Shown here in pieces: positions 8,367 to 16,930 of a stretch of 41,421 nt of DNA. The translations under genes and the position numbers were made by a program. Location of the stretch: contig JAJCZZ010000080.1 in assembly GCA_029262115.1 (NCBI GenBank), positions 1 through 41,421 on the forward strand, written 5' to 3'. The notes below the pieces were generated by a model. That model had not been told where the DNA came from. It saw only the letters and a program-made list of their open reading frames with translations, and searched no databases. The DNA is from Gemmatimonadota bacterium (GTDB lineage: Bacteria; Gemmatimonadota; Gemmatimonadetes; Longimicrobiales; Gaopeijiaceae). Numbering within the stretch: position 1 is the first letter of the stretch; each line of letters opens with the position of its first letter.

Positions 8367-9350
8367 ATGCCCGAAACCAGTGTGGCCCAACCGAGCGTAG
8401 AGGTACGCCCCTCCCTGGATCTGCTCGATGATCTGGTGCGAGAGGTGGAGACCGTGTTCCACGGGAAGCGGGAGGTCGTGCGAATGGCGCTCGCGGCTCT
8501 CCTCGCGAACGGGCACATCTTGTTCGAGGACGTTCCGGGTGTGGGAAAGACGACGCTCGCGCATGCTTTGGCCAAGGCGCTGGGGGTCGGCTTCAGGCGG
8601 ATTCAGTTCACATCGGACCTGCTCCCCTCGGATGTCCTGGGGGTCAGTGTCTACAACCCGAGCTCAGCCCACTTCGAGACCCGGCCGGGTCCGATCTTCA
8701 CCAACGTCGTCTTGGCGGATGAGATCAACCGGGCACCCCCCCGCACGCAGAGTGGTCTGCTCGAGGCCATGCAGGAGGGTCGGGTCACCATCGACGATCA
8801 GACCTATGACCTTCCGCGCCCCTTCCTGGTCATGGCCACCCAGAATCCTCTGGAGCATCATGGCACCTACCCTCTGCCCGAGAGCCAGCTCGACCGGTTC
8901 CTGATGCGGTTGACGATCGGATATCCCAACAGGGAAGCCGAGCGTCGGATCCTGACCGAGACGGCCTCCAACGTGCCGGTCTTCGATCGTCTCCGCACCG
9001 TGCTGTCTCCCGACGAAGTGCTGGCTCTCCAGGCACGCGTGGACGAGGTGGAGGCTGACGACGCTATCGTCGACTACCTCATGGATGTGGTCGACCGTAC
9101 ACGGACGTCCCCGAAGCTGACGATGGGTGTCAGCCCTCGTGGTGCCATCGCATTGTTCAGAGCCAGCCGCGCGCTCGCCCTGACCTATGGCCGGAGCTAC
9201 CTGGTGCCGGACGACGTGCGCTCGCTCGCCATTCCCTGCCTCGCGCATCGAGTTCTTCCCGCCGGGGCTTCCGCCTCTTCGATGGACGCACACGAGCACG
9301 CCGCGCTGCTCCTCGAGGACATCCTGGATCAGGTCGAGGCGCCGGTTTGA
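8367..9350 (+). CDS. MoxR-family AAA+ ATPase
   Basis: A 327-residue AAA+ ATPase of the MoxR family. Walker A is GVGKTT (Lys61), Walker B is VVLADEINRAPP (Asp118-Glu119), and a sensor-1 segment ATQNPLEHHGTYPLPESQLDRF follows, all typical of MoxR. These ATPases act as chaperones that help assemble or activate complexes, often together with DUF58 and VWA-domain proteins. It heads an operon in which DUF58, transglutaminase, DUF432, MscS and a small protein follow, each joined by a 4-nt overlap. The TTG start of the next gene overlaps the stop here. The substrate is unknown; the context suggests an envelope target. Confidence 0.93.
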   Translation: MPETSVAQPSVEVRPSLDLLDDLVREVETVFHGKREVVRMALAALLANGHILFEDVPGVGKTTLAHALAKALGVGFRRIQFTSDLLPSDVLGVSVYNPSSAHFETRPGPIFTNVVLADEINRAPPRTQSGLLEAMQEGRVTIDDQTYDLPRPFLVMATQNPLEHHGTYPLPESQLDRFLMRLTIGYPNREAERRILTETASNVPVFDRLRTVLSPDEVLALQARVDEVEADDAIVDYLMDVVDRTRTSPKLTMGVSPRGAIALFRASRALALTYGRSYLVPDDVRSLAIPCLAHRVLPAGASASSMDAHEHAALLLEDILDQVEAPV

Positions 9351-10441
9351 GCGACGCGGCTCCCGCTCGGGCATGGCGGGTCGTCGCTCGACTCCGGGAC
9401 ACGTGGCGGAGGGTGCGGGCGTGGCGGCGCATTCAGTTCACTGCGGGCGGGCTGATCTTCACCGTAGGTGCCTTCGCGGTCGGTTTCGCGGCCATGAACA
9501 CAGGGAACAACCTCCTCTATCTCCTGCTCGGCGCGATGCTGGGCTTCATCGCGGTCAGCGGATGGCTCAGTGAACAGGCCATCCGGGCCGTAACCATCGA
9601 GCGCCAGGTGCCGCGTTCCGTGACGGTGGGACAGGACATGCGCATCGTCTACACGGTTCACAACCACAAGACCCGGCTTCCGAGCATGGCCGTCGAGGTG
9701 AGCGAGGAGGGCTTGCCAGAGCGCGCGTTCGTTGCGCATGTGCCGCCGTCCGAGACCGTGCAGGCCCGCTCGACCAACTCTTTCGTACGCCGCGGGATCT
9801 ACCCCCTGCGAACGCTCACGCTCAGCACGTCCTTTCCGTTCGGCCTCTTCCTCAAGGAACGGGACATCCGCCTGGATGGTGAAGTCGTGGTCTGGCCGCG
9901 AACGGACCGGCCCGTACCGGAACCGTCGCCCGGAGGCGGGCGGGTTTCGCGGCTCGGTGTGTCCGCGAAGGGGGCGTCCGCCCACCGCGGTGAGTACAGG
10001 AGCCTTCGCGAGTACCGGGTCGGCGATGATCCCCGGGATATCCACTGGCGCTCCTCGGCGCGGCTGAAGGCGCCCGTCCTCCGGGAGTACGAGCGCGACG
10101 GCGCCGAAACGCGGTGGATCTGTCTCGACACGCGAAGCGAACCTGGCGACGCCGCCGAGGTTGCGGTCGAAGTGGCGGCAGCACTCGCCAACCGGGCGGC
10201 GCTGGAACATCGCCCCTTCGCGCTGGTGGCGGGCGCGACGGTCGTCCTGCCCGGGGAGGGGGCGGGCCAGTTGGAGCGCGTGCTCGACACACTCGCCCGG
10301 GTCGACTTCGAGCCGACGGACCCTCGGCCGTCGCCCCCGATCGATCCGTCTCTGTGCGTGTTGGTTTCCGTTCAGGGCGATGGCTCGTTCGGCGAAGAGA
10401 TCCTCGTCTCCGCGGACCCCGTCCAGGAGAGCGCGGCGTGA
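9347..10441 (+). CDS. DUF58 family membrane-anchored protein
   Basis: A 364-residue protein with two close N-terminal hydrophobic helices (about residues 32-48 and 52-72) and a large soluble part. The DUF58 signature is clear near residues 222-245: LREYRVGDDPRDIHWRSSAR. DUF58 proteins are distant VWA-like proteins that commonly partner MoxR ATPases. Translation probably starts at TTG 9347, overlapping the moxR stop (TTGA). Gene order MoxR-DUF58-transglutaminase is widely conserved in bacteria; its exact function is not settled. Confidence 0.9.
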   Translation: MSDAAPARAWRVVARLRDTWRRVRAWRRIQFTAGGLIFTVGAFAVGFAAMNTGNNLLYLLLGAMLGFIAVSGWLSEQAIRAVTIERQVPRSVTVGQDMRIVYTVHNHKTRLPSMAVEVSEEGLPERAFVAHVPPSETVQARSTNSFVRRGIYPLRTLTLSTSFPFGLFLKERDIRLDGEVVVWPRTDRPVPEPSPGGGRVSRLGVSAKGASAHRGEYRSLREYRVGDDPRDIHWRSSARLKAPVLREYERDGAETRWICLDTRSEPGDAAEVAVEVAAALANRAALEHRPFALVAGATVVLPGEGAGQLERVLDTLARVDFEPTDPRPSPPIDPSLCVLVSVQGDGSFGEEILVSADPVQESAA

Positions 10442-12471
10442 GTCTGCGGCTGATTCACAGGCGCCTGGCCATCCTGATGGGGCTCTCCGGGCTGTTGGCC
10501 TTCTCGGTCGGCGCCGGTTTCGAGCCGTTGTCCGCTGTGCTCGCAGCCGTCGCGCTGAGCGTGGGTCTCTTCTGGCATCCCAGTCCGGAGCTGTCGAGAA
10601 GGATGGAGCGCGTGTGGCTGCCCCTTGCGGCTATCCTGGTCGTCCGTGCGTTGATCCACGTCTTCGTGATTCGTGACGACGTGGTCATCCCGGTCGTGGA
10701 CCTGCTCCTTCTGTTGATGGCAGCCGAAGCACTCCGTGCGCTCGACGCCCCAAACGACGTGCGCATCTACGCGCTTTCGTTTGCGCTGATCCTCGCCTCC
10801 ACGGCGTACCGCCCCGGTATCGTCTTCCTCATCGCGTTCGTGGTCTACGTAGTGCTCGCGACCCTGGCGCTGATGATCGGCCATCTGCGGCGGCAGGCCG
10901 AGCGGTACCGCGTGCGCGAGGTACCACTGGGGCGGGGCCTCATCGCCACCGCCACGGCTCTCTCCGGCGTGACGCTGCTGGTCAGCGCCATGGTCTTCCT
11001 GACCTTCCCGCGCGTATCTCGCGGATGGACAGGCCGGGGCGAGACGTTAGCAACCTCCATCGCCGGCTTCAGCGATCAGGTCTCCATCGGGGAGCATGGC
11101 GGCCGTATCTACTCCAACCCGCAGATCGTGCTGAGAGTGGAGTTCCCGAACGGTCCGCCGGACAACATTCTCGGCCTGCACTGGCGCGGACGCTCCTACG
11201 ACCGCTTCGACGGGATCCGGTGGAGCCGGTCCCGGTCGCTGCCCCCCTCGTCCGCTCCCACCGCATGGTATCGGGAGCGCTGGGCAGGCGAGAATATTGA
11301 GCAGAAGATCTACGGTGCTCCGCTCGACGTCCGCGTCCTGTTCTCGCTCCACCCGGCGCTCGACATCGATGCGGACAACGGCATCCAGCCGCTTTTCGAC
11401 AATGCTGGCGACTTCGTCTATTGGGGCTCCGGCGCTCCGGCGTACACCGCCACCTCCCGGGCGTCCGCCCCATCTGCCGACGACCTCCGCTCCGCCGGCC
11501 GGGGATACACGCCCTCGTCGCGCCATTTCCTCCAGCTGCCGCAGGATCTGGATCCTCGAATCGTGACCCTCGCCGATTCCCTGACCGCGCCTCACTCGAC
11601 GAGGTACGACAAGGCGGCCGCAATCCTGGAGCACCTGCGATCGTTTGCGTACACGTTGGAGCTTCCGGCTACGGCACGTGAGGCCACGCTCCCGCACTTC
11701 CTGTTTCAGCGGCAGATGGGCCACTGTGAGTACTTCTCGACCGCCATGGTCGTCCTTCTGCGCGCGGCGGGAATCGAGTCCCGAAACGTCAATGGCTTCC
11801 TGGGCGGTGAATGGAGCCCATTTGGCGACTATCTCGCGGTCACACAGAACCAGGCGCACTCGTGGGTCGAGGCGTGGTTCCCGGGATACGGATGGGTGAC
11901 GTTCGACCCCACTCCCGGCGGGGCCGGCGGGGGCAGCACCGAACAGGCGTGGTTCTGGCCGGGGCGTATCTTCTTCGACGGGCTACAGCACCGCTGGAAC
12001 AAGTGGGTCCTGGACTACTCGGTCGATTCGCAGTCGGGCATCCTCGGCTCGTTGGCCAGAGCGCTCCAGAACGACCCGACGGAGAGTACGAGCCCACAGC
12101 CGGTCGGGGGGCTCGACCTGCGGCGGTGGGGGCTTCTCGCGGTGCTACTCCTCCTCGGCGCCGGACTGCTGTGGGCACGACGAGGGGTGCGGCAGCTTCC
12201 TCGATCTTCTCGTCTCTATCTCCAGCTCCGAACCACGTGCGAGCGGGCCGGGCTGGGCGTGGCACCGGGCGTCACCCCGACAGCCTTGGTGGGCCGGATC
12301 GAGTCGGGGGCGACAGGCGGTGGCGCGCCCGCGCGGCGGATCGTCGACCTCTATCTCCGCGCGCGCTATGGTGGGGAGCTGTTGGATGATGCCGACCTCG
12401 ACGAAATGCGCGGGGCGCTCCGCTCGGTGCGGCGTGCCCTCCGTTCCCTGGAAGCAGAGCCGTCCACATGA
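10438..12471 (+). CDS. Transmembrane transglutaminase-like protein (TgpA/DUF3488 type)
   Basis: A 677-residue protein. The N-terminal 200 residues hold about six hydrophobic helices (DUF3488 type). A periplasmic transglutaminase-like domain follows with an intact catalytic triad: Cys430 in GHCEYFSTA, His474 in QAHSWVEAWF and Asp490 in TFDPTPGG. Another helix near residues 565-582 precedes a cytoplasmic DUF4129-like tail. Family members have transglutaminase or protease-like activity on an unknown envelope substrate. The GTG start at 10438 overlaps the DUF58 stop (GTGA); an in-frame extension upstream lies within DUF58 and is discarded. Confidence 0.9.
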   Translation: MSLRLIHRRLAILMGLSGLLAFSVGAGFEPLSAVLAAVALSVGLFWHPSPELSRRMERVWLPLAAILVVRALIHVFVIRDDVVIPVVDLLLLLMAAEALRALDAPNDVRIYALSFALILASTAYRPGIVFLIAFVVYVVLATLALMIGHLRRQAERYRVREVPLGRGLIATATALSGVTLLVSAMVFLTFPRVSRGWTGRGETLATSIAGFSDQVSIGEHGGRIYSNPQIVLRVEFPNGPPDNILGLHWRGRSYDRFDGIRWSRSRSLPPSSAPTAWYRERWAGENIEQKIYGAPLDVRVLFSLHPALDIDADNGIQPLFDNAGDFVYWGSGAPAYTATSRASAPSADDLRSAGRGYTPSSRHFLQLPQDLDPRIVTLADSLTAPHSTRYDKAAAILEHLRSFAYTLELPATAREATLPHFLFQRQMGHCEYFSTAMVVLLRAAGIESRNVNGFLGGEWSPFGDYLAVTQNQAHSWVEAWFPGYGWVTFDPTPGGAGGGSTEQAWFWPGRIFFDGLQHRWNKWVLDYSVDSQSGILGSLARALQNDPTESTSPQPVGGLDLRRWGLLAVLLLLGAGLLWARRGVRQLPRSSRLYLQLRTTCERAGLGVAPGVTPTALVGRIESGATGGGAPARRIVDLYLRARYGGELLDDADLDEMRGALRSVRRALRSLEAEPST

Positions 12472-13277
12472 ATGAACAACCCGGCACGGCGGCCCCGTGG
12501 GGTGACCACCTGCTACCGGACCGAGGCGAGACGACCCGGTTCGACATCGGGCCGCTGACTCTGTGGGTGCGCCGCATCGAGAACGAGGTCTGGGTCGCCT
12601 ACCATCGCCCGACCGAGGAGCCCACTCCAGAGGGAACGGAGCTTCCGAGCAGTGCGGAATGGCAGCGGTGGGCCTTCGAGCACCACCCGACCGCGCTCCG
12701 CCTCCTCCCGGCGCTGCCGGACCGGGTGCTGGTCGTCAAGACCGAACAGCCGTTCACGCTGCTGCGTCGCGCGAGCGCCCGCATCTTCATGCGGGTGCCT
12801 GTGTGGGTCCGCGTCCAAGCGGTGATCGGCGATGGGTCTGCGGCGCTGACCATGACCGAGATCCCCACGGAGGTGTTCTCCGACACCTGGTGGGGCGATT
12901 TCATGGAGGGTCAGATCGCGTATTGGCTCACCACGAAGGCACGCCGAGAGATCCGCGACGAGATGTTCGAGCCGAATCTTGTGGTCGCGGTCCTGCAACT
13001 TCGCAACCGATCGTCCGATGATCTGGCGGTCGAAAAGCTCGCACTGAGGGTGGAGCACCTGAGCATCTACGAATTGGACGGGCGTTTGTGGGCCGAAGAA
13101 ACCGGCGTCGACTACCAGGGTGAGGCGCTCGGCAGCGACATCCGGATGGATGATCGAGCGCCGATCGAGGCCAAGGGCGCTCGCGAGATCACGCCCGCGC
13201 GGGCCCAGGCGCGCGGCTTCAGGGCGCGAACGTTCGCGAAGCTCAGGGCCCTGTCCACGTTCGGGTTCAGCCAGTGA
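12468..13277 (+). CDS. DUF432-like protein
   Basis: A 269-residue soluble protein with no signal peptide. It has a segment around residues 90-135 (VKTEQPFTLLRRASARIFMRVPVWVRV) that recalls DUF432 proteins, which are often encoded next to mechanosensitive channels. The remainder is alternating beta-strand-like sequence, with a conserved-looking TWWGDFMEGQIAYWLTT stretch near 145-160. It overlaps both neighbours by 4 nt (ATGA upstream, GTGA downstream), so it is very likely co-translated with the MscS gene that follows. Function unknown; I infer a role with the channel or the MoxR module. Confidence in the family name is moderate. Confidence 0.6.
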   Translation: MNEQPGTAAPWGDHLLPDRGETTRFDIGPLTLWVRRIENEVWVAYHRPTEEPTPEGTELPSSAEWQRWAFEHHPTALRLLPALPDRVLVVKTEQPFTLLRRASARIFMRVPVWVRVQAVIGDGSAALTMTEIPTEVFSDTWWGDFMEGQIAYWLTTKARREIRDEMFEPNLVVAVLQLRNRSSDDLAVEKLALRVEHLSIYELDGRLWAEETGVDYQGEALGSDIRMDDRAPIEAKGAREITPARAQARGFRARTFAKLRALSTFGFSQ

Positions 13278-14167
13278 TGTGGCTCCAGGCCGCGAGCACT
13301 CCGTCCGCATTCCAGCTCCGGTCGTTCGTCGAAGCGCAGGGCATCGCACCGCTGGTTCGAGCGGCCCTTCTCCTGGTCGCCGGCCTACCCCTGGCGTGGG
13401 CGGTGGCGCACTGGGCACGTGCGTACGCGACCGGAATCGGAAAGCCGCAGAAGGGGCTGGTGGCCGGAAAGATCATCTTCTGGCCGATGGTCCTCATCAT
13501 CCTGATTTCGGTGCTGAACGAGTTGGGCTTCAGCCTGGCACCGATCATGGGCGCTGCTGGTATCCTGGGCATCGCGCTGGGCTTCGCTTCCCAGACGTCC
13601 GTGTCGAACATCATCAGCGGCTTCTTCCTGCTCGCCGAAGAGCCGTTCAAGGTCGGCGACGTGATCGACGTGGACGGGATCGTCGGCACGGTCCTGACCA
13701 TCGACACGCTGTCGGTGAAGATCCGGACCTTCGACAACAAGATGGTTCGGATACCGAACGAGACCCTGGTGAAGAGCCGCTTCACCAATATCACTCGCTT
13801 TCCGATCCGGAGAGTCGACATCCCGGTGGGCGTGGCCTACAAGGAGGACATCGGAAGGGTCCGTCGGGTCCTCCTCGAGGTCGCTGAGCACAACCCACTC
13901 GTCCTGATGGAGCCCGAGCCCATCGTGATCTTCGACGGCTACGCCGACTCGTCCATCAACTTCAAGTTCGCCGTGTGGGCCAAGCGCGAGTCTTTCCTGG
14001 ACGTTCGCAACGGCGTCACCGAGGACCTCACGGAGCGACTCGACGCCGAAGGCATCGAGATCCCCTTCCCGCATCGTACACTCTACACGGGCGCGGTGAC
14101 GGATCCGTTCCCGATCCGTATCGTACCTGAGGGCGGGCCACCGGACGGGGAGCAGATCCAGACATGA
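13274..14167 (+). CDS. MscS-family small-conductance mechanosensitive channel
   Basis: A 297-residue MscS channel. Two N-terminal helices (about residues 25-48 and 66-85) lead to the pore helix TM3, which is Gly/Ala rich (PIMGAAGILGIALGFASQTSVSNIISGFFLL), and then the beta domain (FKVGDVIDVDGIVGTVLTIDTLSVKIRTFDNKMVRIPN) and the alpha/beta C-terminal domain. It would release solutes on hypo-osmotic shock. Start is GTG 13274 or the next codon ATG 13277; the former gives a 4-nt overlap with the DUF432-like gene. Being inside a MoxR-DUF58-transglutaminase operon links osmotic response with envelope maintenance. Confidence 0.94.
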   Translation: MMWLQAASTPSAFQLRSFVEAQGIAPLVRAALLLVAGLPLAWAVAHWARAYATGIGKPQKGLVAGKIIFWPMVLIILISVLNELGFSLAPIMGAAGILGIALGFASQTSVSNIISGFFLLAEEPFKVGDVIDVDGIVGTVLTIDTLSVKIRTFDNKMVRIPNETLVKSRFTNITRFPIRRVDIPVGVAYKEDIGRVRRVLLEVAEHNPLVLMEPEPIVIFDGYADSSINFKFAVWAKRESFLDVRNGVTEDLTERLDAEGIEIPFPHRTLYTGAVTDPFPIRIVPEGGPPDGEQIQT

Positions 14168-14469
14168 CCGATAAAGCACGCGGTACCGAGGGAGAACCGG
14201 GCGTCCACATCGCATCGCTGGCCCACCACGGCCGTCTGTGGACAGCGTTCCTGGAGTTCAAGGACGACCCGCACCGCCCCGAGAGTTACCGCGGACGGAT
14301 TCGATTCGAACCAGCGGACGCGGCGGATGGGGAAGGTTCTCGCCGTACGGCCGTCATCATCATCGAACCGTCGTACGACCAGGCGCTCGCCAAGGTGCGG
14401 GGCTTCGACGAGCGGCAGCTCTCCAGCCTTTTGCGCTCCGTCTTGCCGGACGACGGCGACGACGAGTAG
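14164..14469 (+). CDS. Small conserved-looking protein of unknown function
   Basis: A 101-residue acidic soluble protein without signal or membrane segment. It starts with ATG overlapping the MscS stop (ATGA), the fifth 4-nt overlap in a row. The central part (GRLWTAFLEFKDD, then YRGRIRFEP) looks beta-rich, and the C-terminal part (YDQALAKVRGFDERQLSSLLRSVLP) helical. I do not recognise a family. Its position as the last tightly coupled gene of the operon supports it being real. Confidence 0.7.
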   Translation: MTDKARGTEGEPGVHIASLAHHGRLWTAFLEFKDDPHRPESYRGRIRFEPADAADGEGSRRTAVIIIEPSYDQALAKVRGFDERQLSSLLRSVLPDDGDDE

Positions 14470-14494
14470 CGATTCTGGCGCTCGACCTGAAGGG

Positions 14495-15625
14495 ATGACC
14501 CCGCCGCTGTCTCGGGACTCGCCGTTCCGCCTTTTGTTCCTGTGCGCCGCCGGCCTTCTCGTCTTCCTCGCGGCCACCCCGGGCCAGGACGCCTGGACGT
14601 GGGTGTTGCCGGACGGCGTCGAGCCTCCGCTCGTTCCGGCCGACAATCCCATGACGCGGGCCAAGGTCGAGCTCGGTCGCCATCTGTTCTACGATCCGCT
14701 GCTTTCGGGCAACCGGTCGTTCGCCTGCGCCACGTGTCACACCCAGGCGTTAGGATTCGCGGACAGCCACGGACGGGCCGTGGGCTCGACCGGCGAGTCG
14801 CATGTTCGAGGGGCGCCGGGTCTTGCGAACGTCGCATGGATCCGCGTTCTGACATGGGCCGACCCCCGGCTCGATCGTCTGGAAGATCAGGCACGCGTCC
14901 CGATCTTCAACGAACACCCCGTGGAGATGGGCATGGCCGGGCGTGAAGCAGAGCTCGTGAGCCGACTCCGTGAGAGTGCGGAGTATCCCGCATGGTTCGC
15001 TGAAGCATTTCCCGGATCGGCGGAACCGGTCTCGCTCGAGAACGTCACCCGAGCCGTGGCGTCGTTCCAGAGGAGCCTCGTCTCATTCGGCTCGCCGTGG
15101 GACCGTGCGCAGGCCGGTGACGAGGCGGCCATGTCGCCCTCCGCCCGCCGCGGCGAGGTCCTGTTCGGCCGGCTGGGGTGCGGTGGATGCCATGTCCCGC
15201 CTTTCTTCACGTCGGCCGCCACCGGCGCGCCGATACGCGATGTCTTCTTCAATACCGGGCTCTACGATATCGACGGGGAGGGCGCGTATCCGCCCGGCAA
15301 CGAAGGGCTTCACGCGCTCACCGGCATGCCGGAAGATATGGGTCGCTTTCGAACTCCATCGCTCAGAAACGTCGCGGTTACCGCACCGTACATGCACGAT
15401 GGAAGCCTGGCCACGCTGAACGAGGTCGTCGATTTCTACGGACGTGGAGGACGCCTGGTTCGGGACGGTCCGTACCAGGGCGACGGCTTCAGAAACCCGT
15501 ACCGGAGCCCACGGCTCACACCGTTCACTCTGTCGCTCCGGGAGCGAACGGACCTCGTGGGGTTTCTGCGGGCGCTCACCGACGAAAGCTTCCTCTCGGA
15601 CCCCGCGTTCTCGGATCCGTGGTAG
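14495..15625 (+). CDS. Di-heme cytochrome c peroxidase/MauG superfamily, MbnH-like
   Basis: A 376-residue exported protein with a signal peptide (residues 9-27, FRLLFLCAAGLLVFLAA) and two heme-c sites, C78ATCH and C229GGCH. Features such as LGRHLFYDPLLSGNRSFACATCH, LTWADPRLDRLEDQARVPIFNEHPVEMG, FNTGLYDIDGEGAYPPGNEG and NVAVTAPYMHDGSLATLNEV fit the MbnH subgroup, whose characterised member oxidises a tryptophan in its partner MbnP. No MbnP-like gene is visible in the window. The ATG at 14495 has GAAGGG just before it and directly precedes the signal peptide; the gene sits 25 bases after the previous one, so it may be read with the operon. Confidence 0.85.
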   Translation: MTPPLSRDSPFRLLFLCAAGLLVFLAATPGQDAWTWVLPDGVEPPLVPADNPMTRAKVELGRHLFYDPLLSGNRSFACATCHTQALGFADSHGRAVGSTGESHVRGAPGLANVAWIRVLTWADPRLDRLEDQARVPIFNEHPVEMGMAGREAELVSRLRESAEYPAWFAEAFPGSAEPVSLENVTRAVASFQRSLVSFGSPWDRAQAGDEAAMSPSARRGEVLFGRLGCGGCHVPPFFTSAATGAPIRDVFFNTGLYDIDGEGAYPPGNEGLHALTGMPEDMGRFRTPSLRNVAVTAPYMHDGSLATLNEVVDFYGRGGRLVRDGPYQGDGFRNPYRSPRLTPFTLSLRERTDLVGFLRALTDESFLSDPAFSDPW

Positions 15626-15637
15626 GAGTCGGGTGGT

Positions 15638-15661
15638 AGGCATGGGTCGCCTCCCACGCCT
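15638..15661. terminator. Convergent terminator hairpin
   Basis: AGGCATGGG (15638-15646) and CCCACGCCT (15653-15661) pair around a 6-base loop. The single A-C mismatch in plus-strand RNA becomes a G-U pair in minus-strand RNA, so the stem is better for the minus-strand ABC operon. It lies between convergent stops at 15625 and 15686. No T-run follows. Confidence 0.45.
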
Positions 15662-15685
15662 GCCCGTGTCTTCGGGTCATTGGGC

Positions 15686-16930
15686 TCAGGCTTCTCTCAG
15701 CCACCGAAACAGCTCGGGCAGAGTCGGACGCTTGCCCGCCATCAGGATGCCGACCTTGTAGATCCGGCCCGCCACCCAGGCGATGGCCACAATGGCCAGA
15801 GCCATCAGCACGAACGAGAGCCCGACCTGCCACGCCGGCACCCCACCGCCTGCCACCCGCGCGAACATCAAAAGGGGGCTGAAGAGCGGGAAAAGAGAAG
15901 CGACCGCCGCCACGGAGGAGTTCGGGTCCTGGATGACGCCCATGACCATCACGATGGGGACGATCAGAAGCATCATGACCGGGATCTGCGCCTGCTGGGC
16001 CTCTTCGTCGGTGCTGCACATGGCGCCCACGGCGGCGTAGAGCCCGGAGTACATGAAGAAGCCGAAGACGAAGTAGCCCAGAAAGAGGGCCACGAGACCC
16101 ATCCCGGGGAGGATCTCCGCCACGTTCTCGAGGGTCGCGAGTTCCGGCCGTGCCGCGATGATGGCCGGGAGTCCCGCCGAAAAAAGGATGACCATCGAGC
16201 CGATCCACACGCCCATCTGGGTGAGGCTCACTGCCCCGACTCCGAGGATCTTGCCGAGCATGAGGTGCCACGGCTTCATGGCGGAAATGACCACCTCGAC
16301 GACACGGTTCGTCTTCTCTTCCAGCGTGGACCGCATGACCGCCACCGAATACAGAAGGATGACCATGTAGAGGAAGAATGACCCGATATACGCCACCATG
16401 AACTGAGGATCGTCCATACCGCTGCCGTCGCCGGAAAGCACCTCCACGCGGAGATCGCCACCCTGCATCAGGGCCTCGACATCGACGCCGAGTTCAGCCA
16501 ACTGCTGCTCCAACGCGGTCTGCGTCACCGACTGCCGGATCGTGAACTGCCGAAGGCTCGAAGGCCGGTCGTCTCCGTAGTAGGTCGCTTCCCCGTTCGA
16601 CAGAGTCCGTTCGTCGAGGACGATGAAGCCGCCGAGGTCTCCGTCCGACGAGCGCTGGGACAAGTCCGCCACCGCGTCCTCGCTCCATGCCTCCGTGGTG
16701 ACGCGGTATCCGGCATCCTCCAGGCGATCGATCAGGCCCGGCGCGAGAACGCCGGTCCGATCCAGAAGGACGATATCGCGTTCGGCGCGCGACCCCTGGG
16801 CGCCGAAGTACGCGGGTATGATGAAGAGTGCCGCCATCCCGACCGGAATGCCGATGGTCGAGAAGATGAACCATTTGGATCGTACGCGTTGCAGGTACTC
16901 ACGCCGGATGACCGCCCAGACTTCTCTCAT
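15686..16930 (-). CDS. NatB-like ABC-2 type transporter permease
   Basis: A 414-residue ABC-2 permease. One helix near residues 20-42 is followed by a periplasmic domain of about 140 residues (IVLLDRTGVLAPGLIDRLEDAGYRV onward) and five more helices from about residue 180, with LEEKTNRVVEVVISAMKPWHLMLGK, a hallmark of NatB/YhaP-type permeases. The ATG overlaps the stop of the ATPase gene by 4 nt. NatAB systems export Na+ or other small compounds; the substrate here cannot be told. Confidence 0.87.
   Translation of the reverse strand: MREVWAVIRREYLQRVRSKWFIFSTIGIPVGMAALFIIPAYFGAQGSRAERDIVLLDRTGVLAPGLIDRLEDAGYRVTTEAWSEDAVADLSQRSSDGDLGGFIVLDERTLSNGEATYYGDDRPSSLRQFTIRQSVTQTALEQQLAELGVDVEALMQGGDLRVEVLSGDGSGMDDPQFMVAYIGSFFLYMVILLYSVAVMRSTLEEKTNRVVEVVISAMKPWHLMLGKILGVGAVSLTQMGVWIGSMVILFSAGLPAIIAARPELATLENVAEILPGMGLVALFLGYFVFGFFMYSGLYAAVGAMCSTDEEAQQAQIPVMMLLIVPIVMVMGVIQDPNSSVAAVASLFPLFSPLLMFARVAGGGVPAWQVGLSFVLMALAIVAIAWVAGRIYKVGILMAGKRPTLPELFRWLREA

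Noticed and set aside
14164-14469. The 101-residue protein as the MbnP-like substrate of the di-heme enzyme
   Set aside because: It has no signal peptide, so it would not meet a periplasmic enzyme, and it has a single Trp in an unrelated context.
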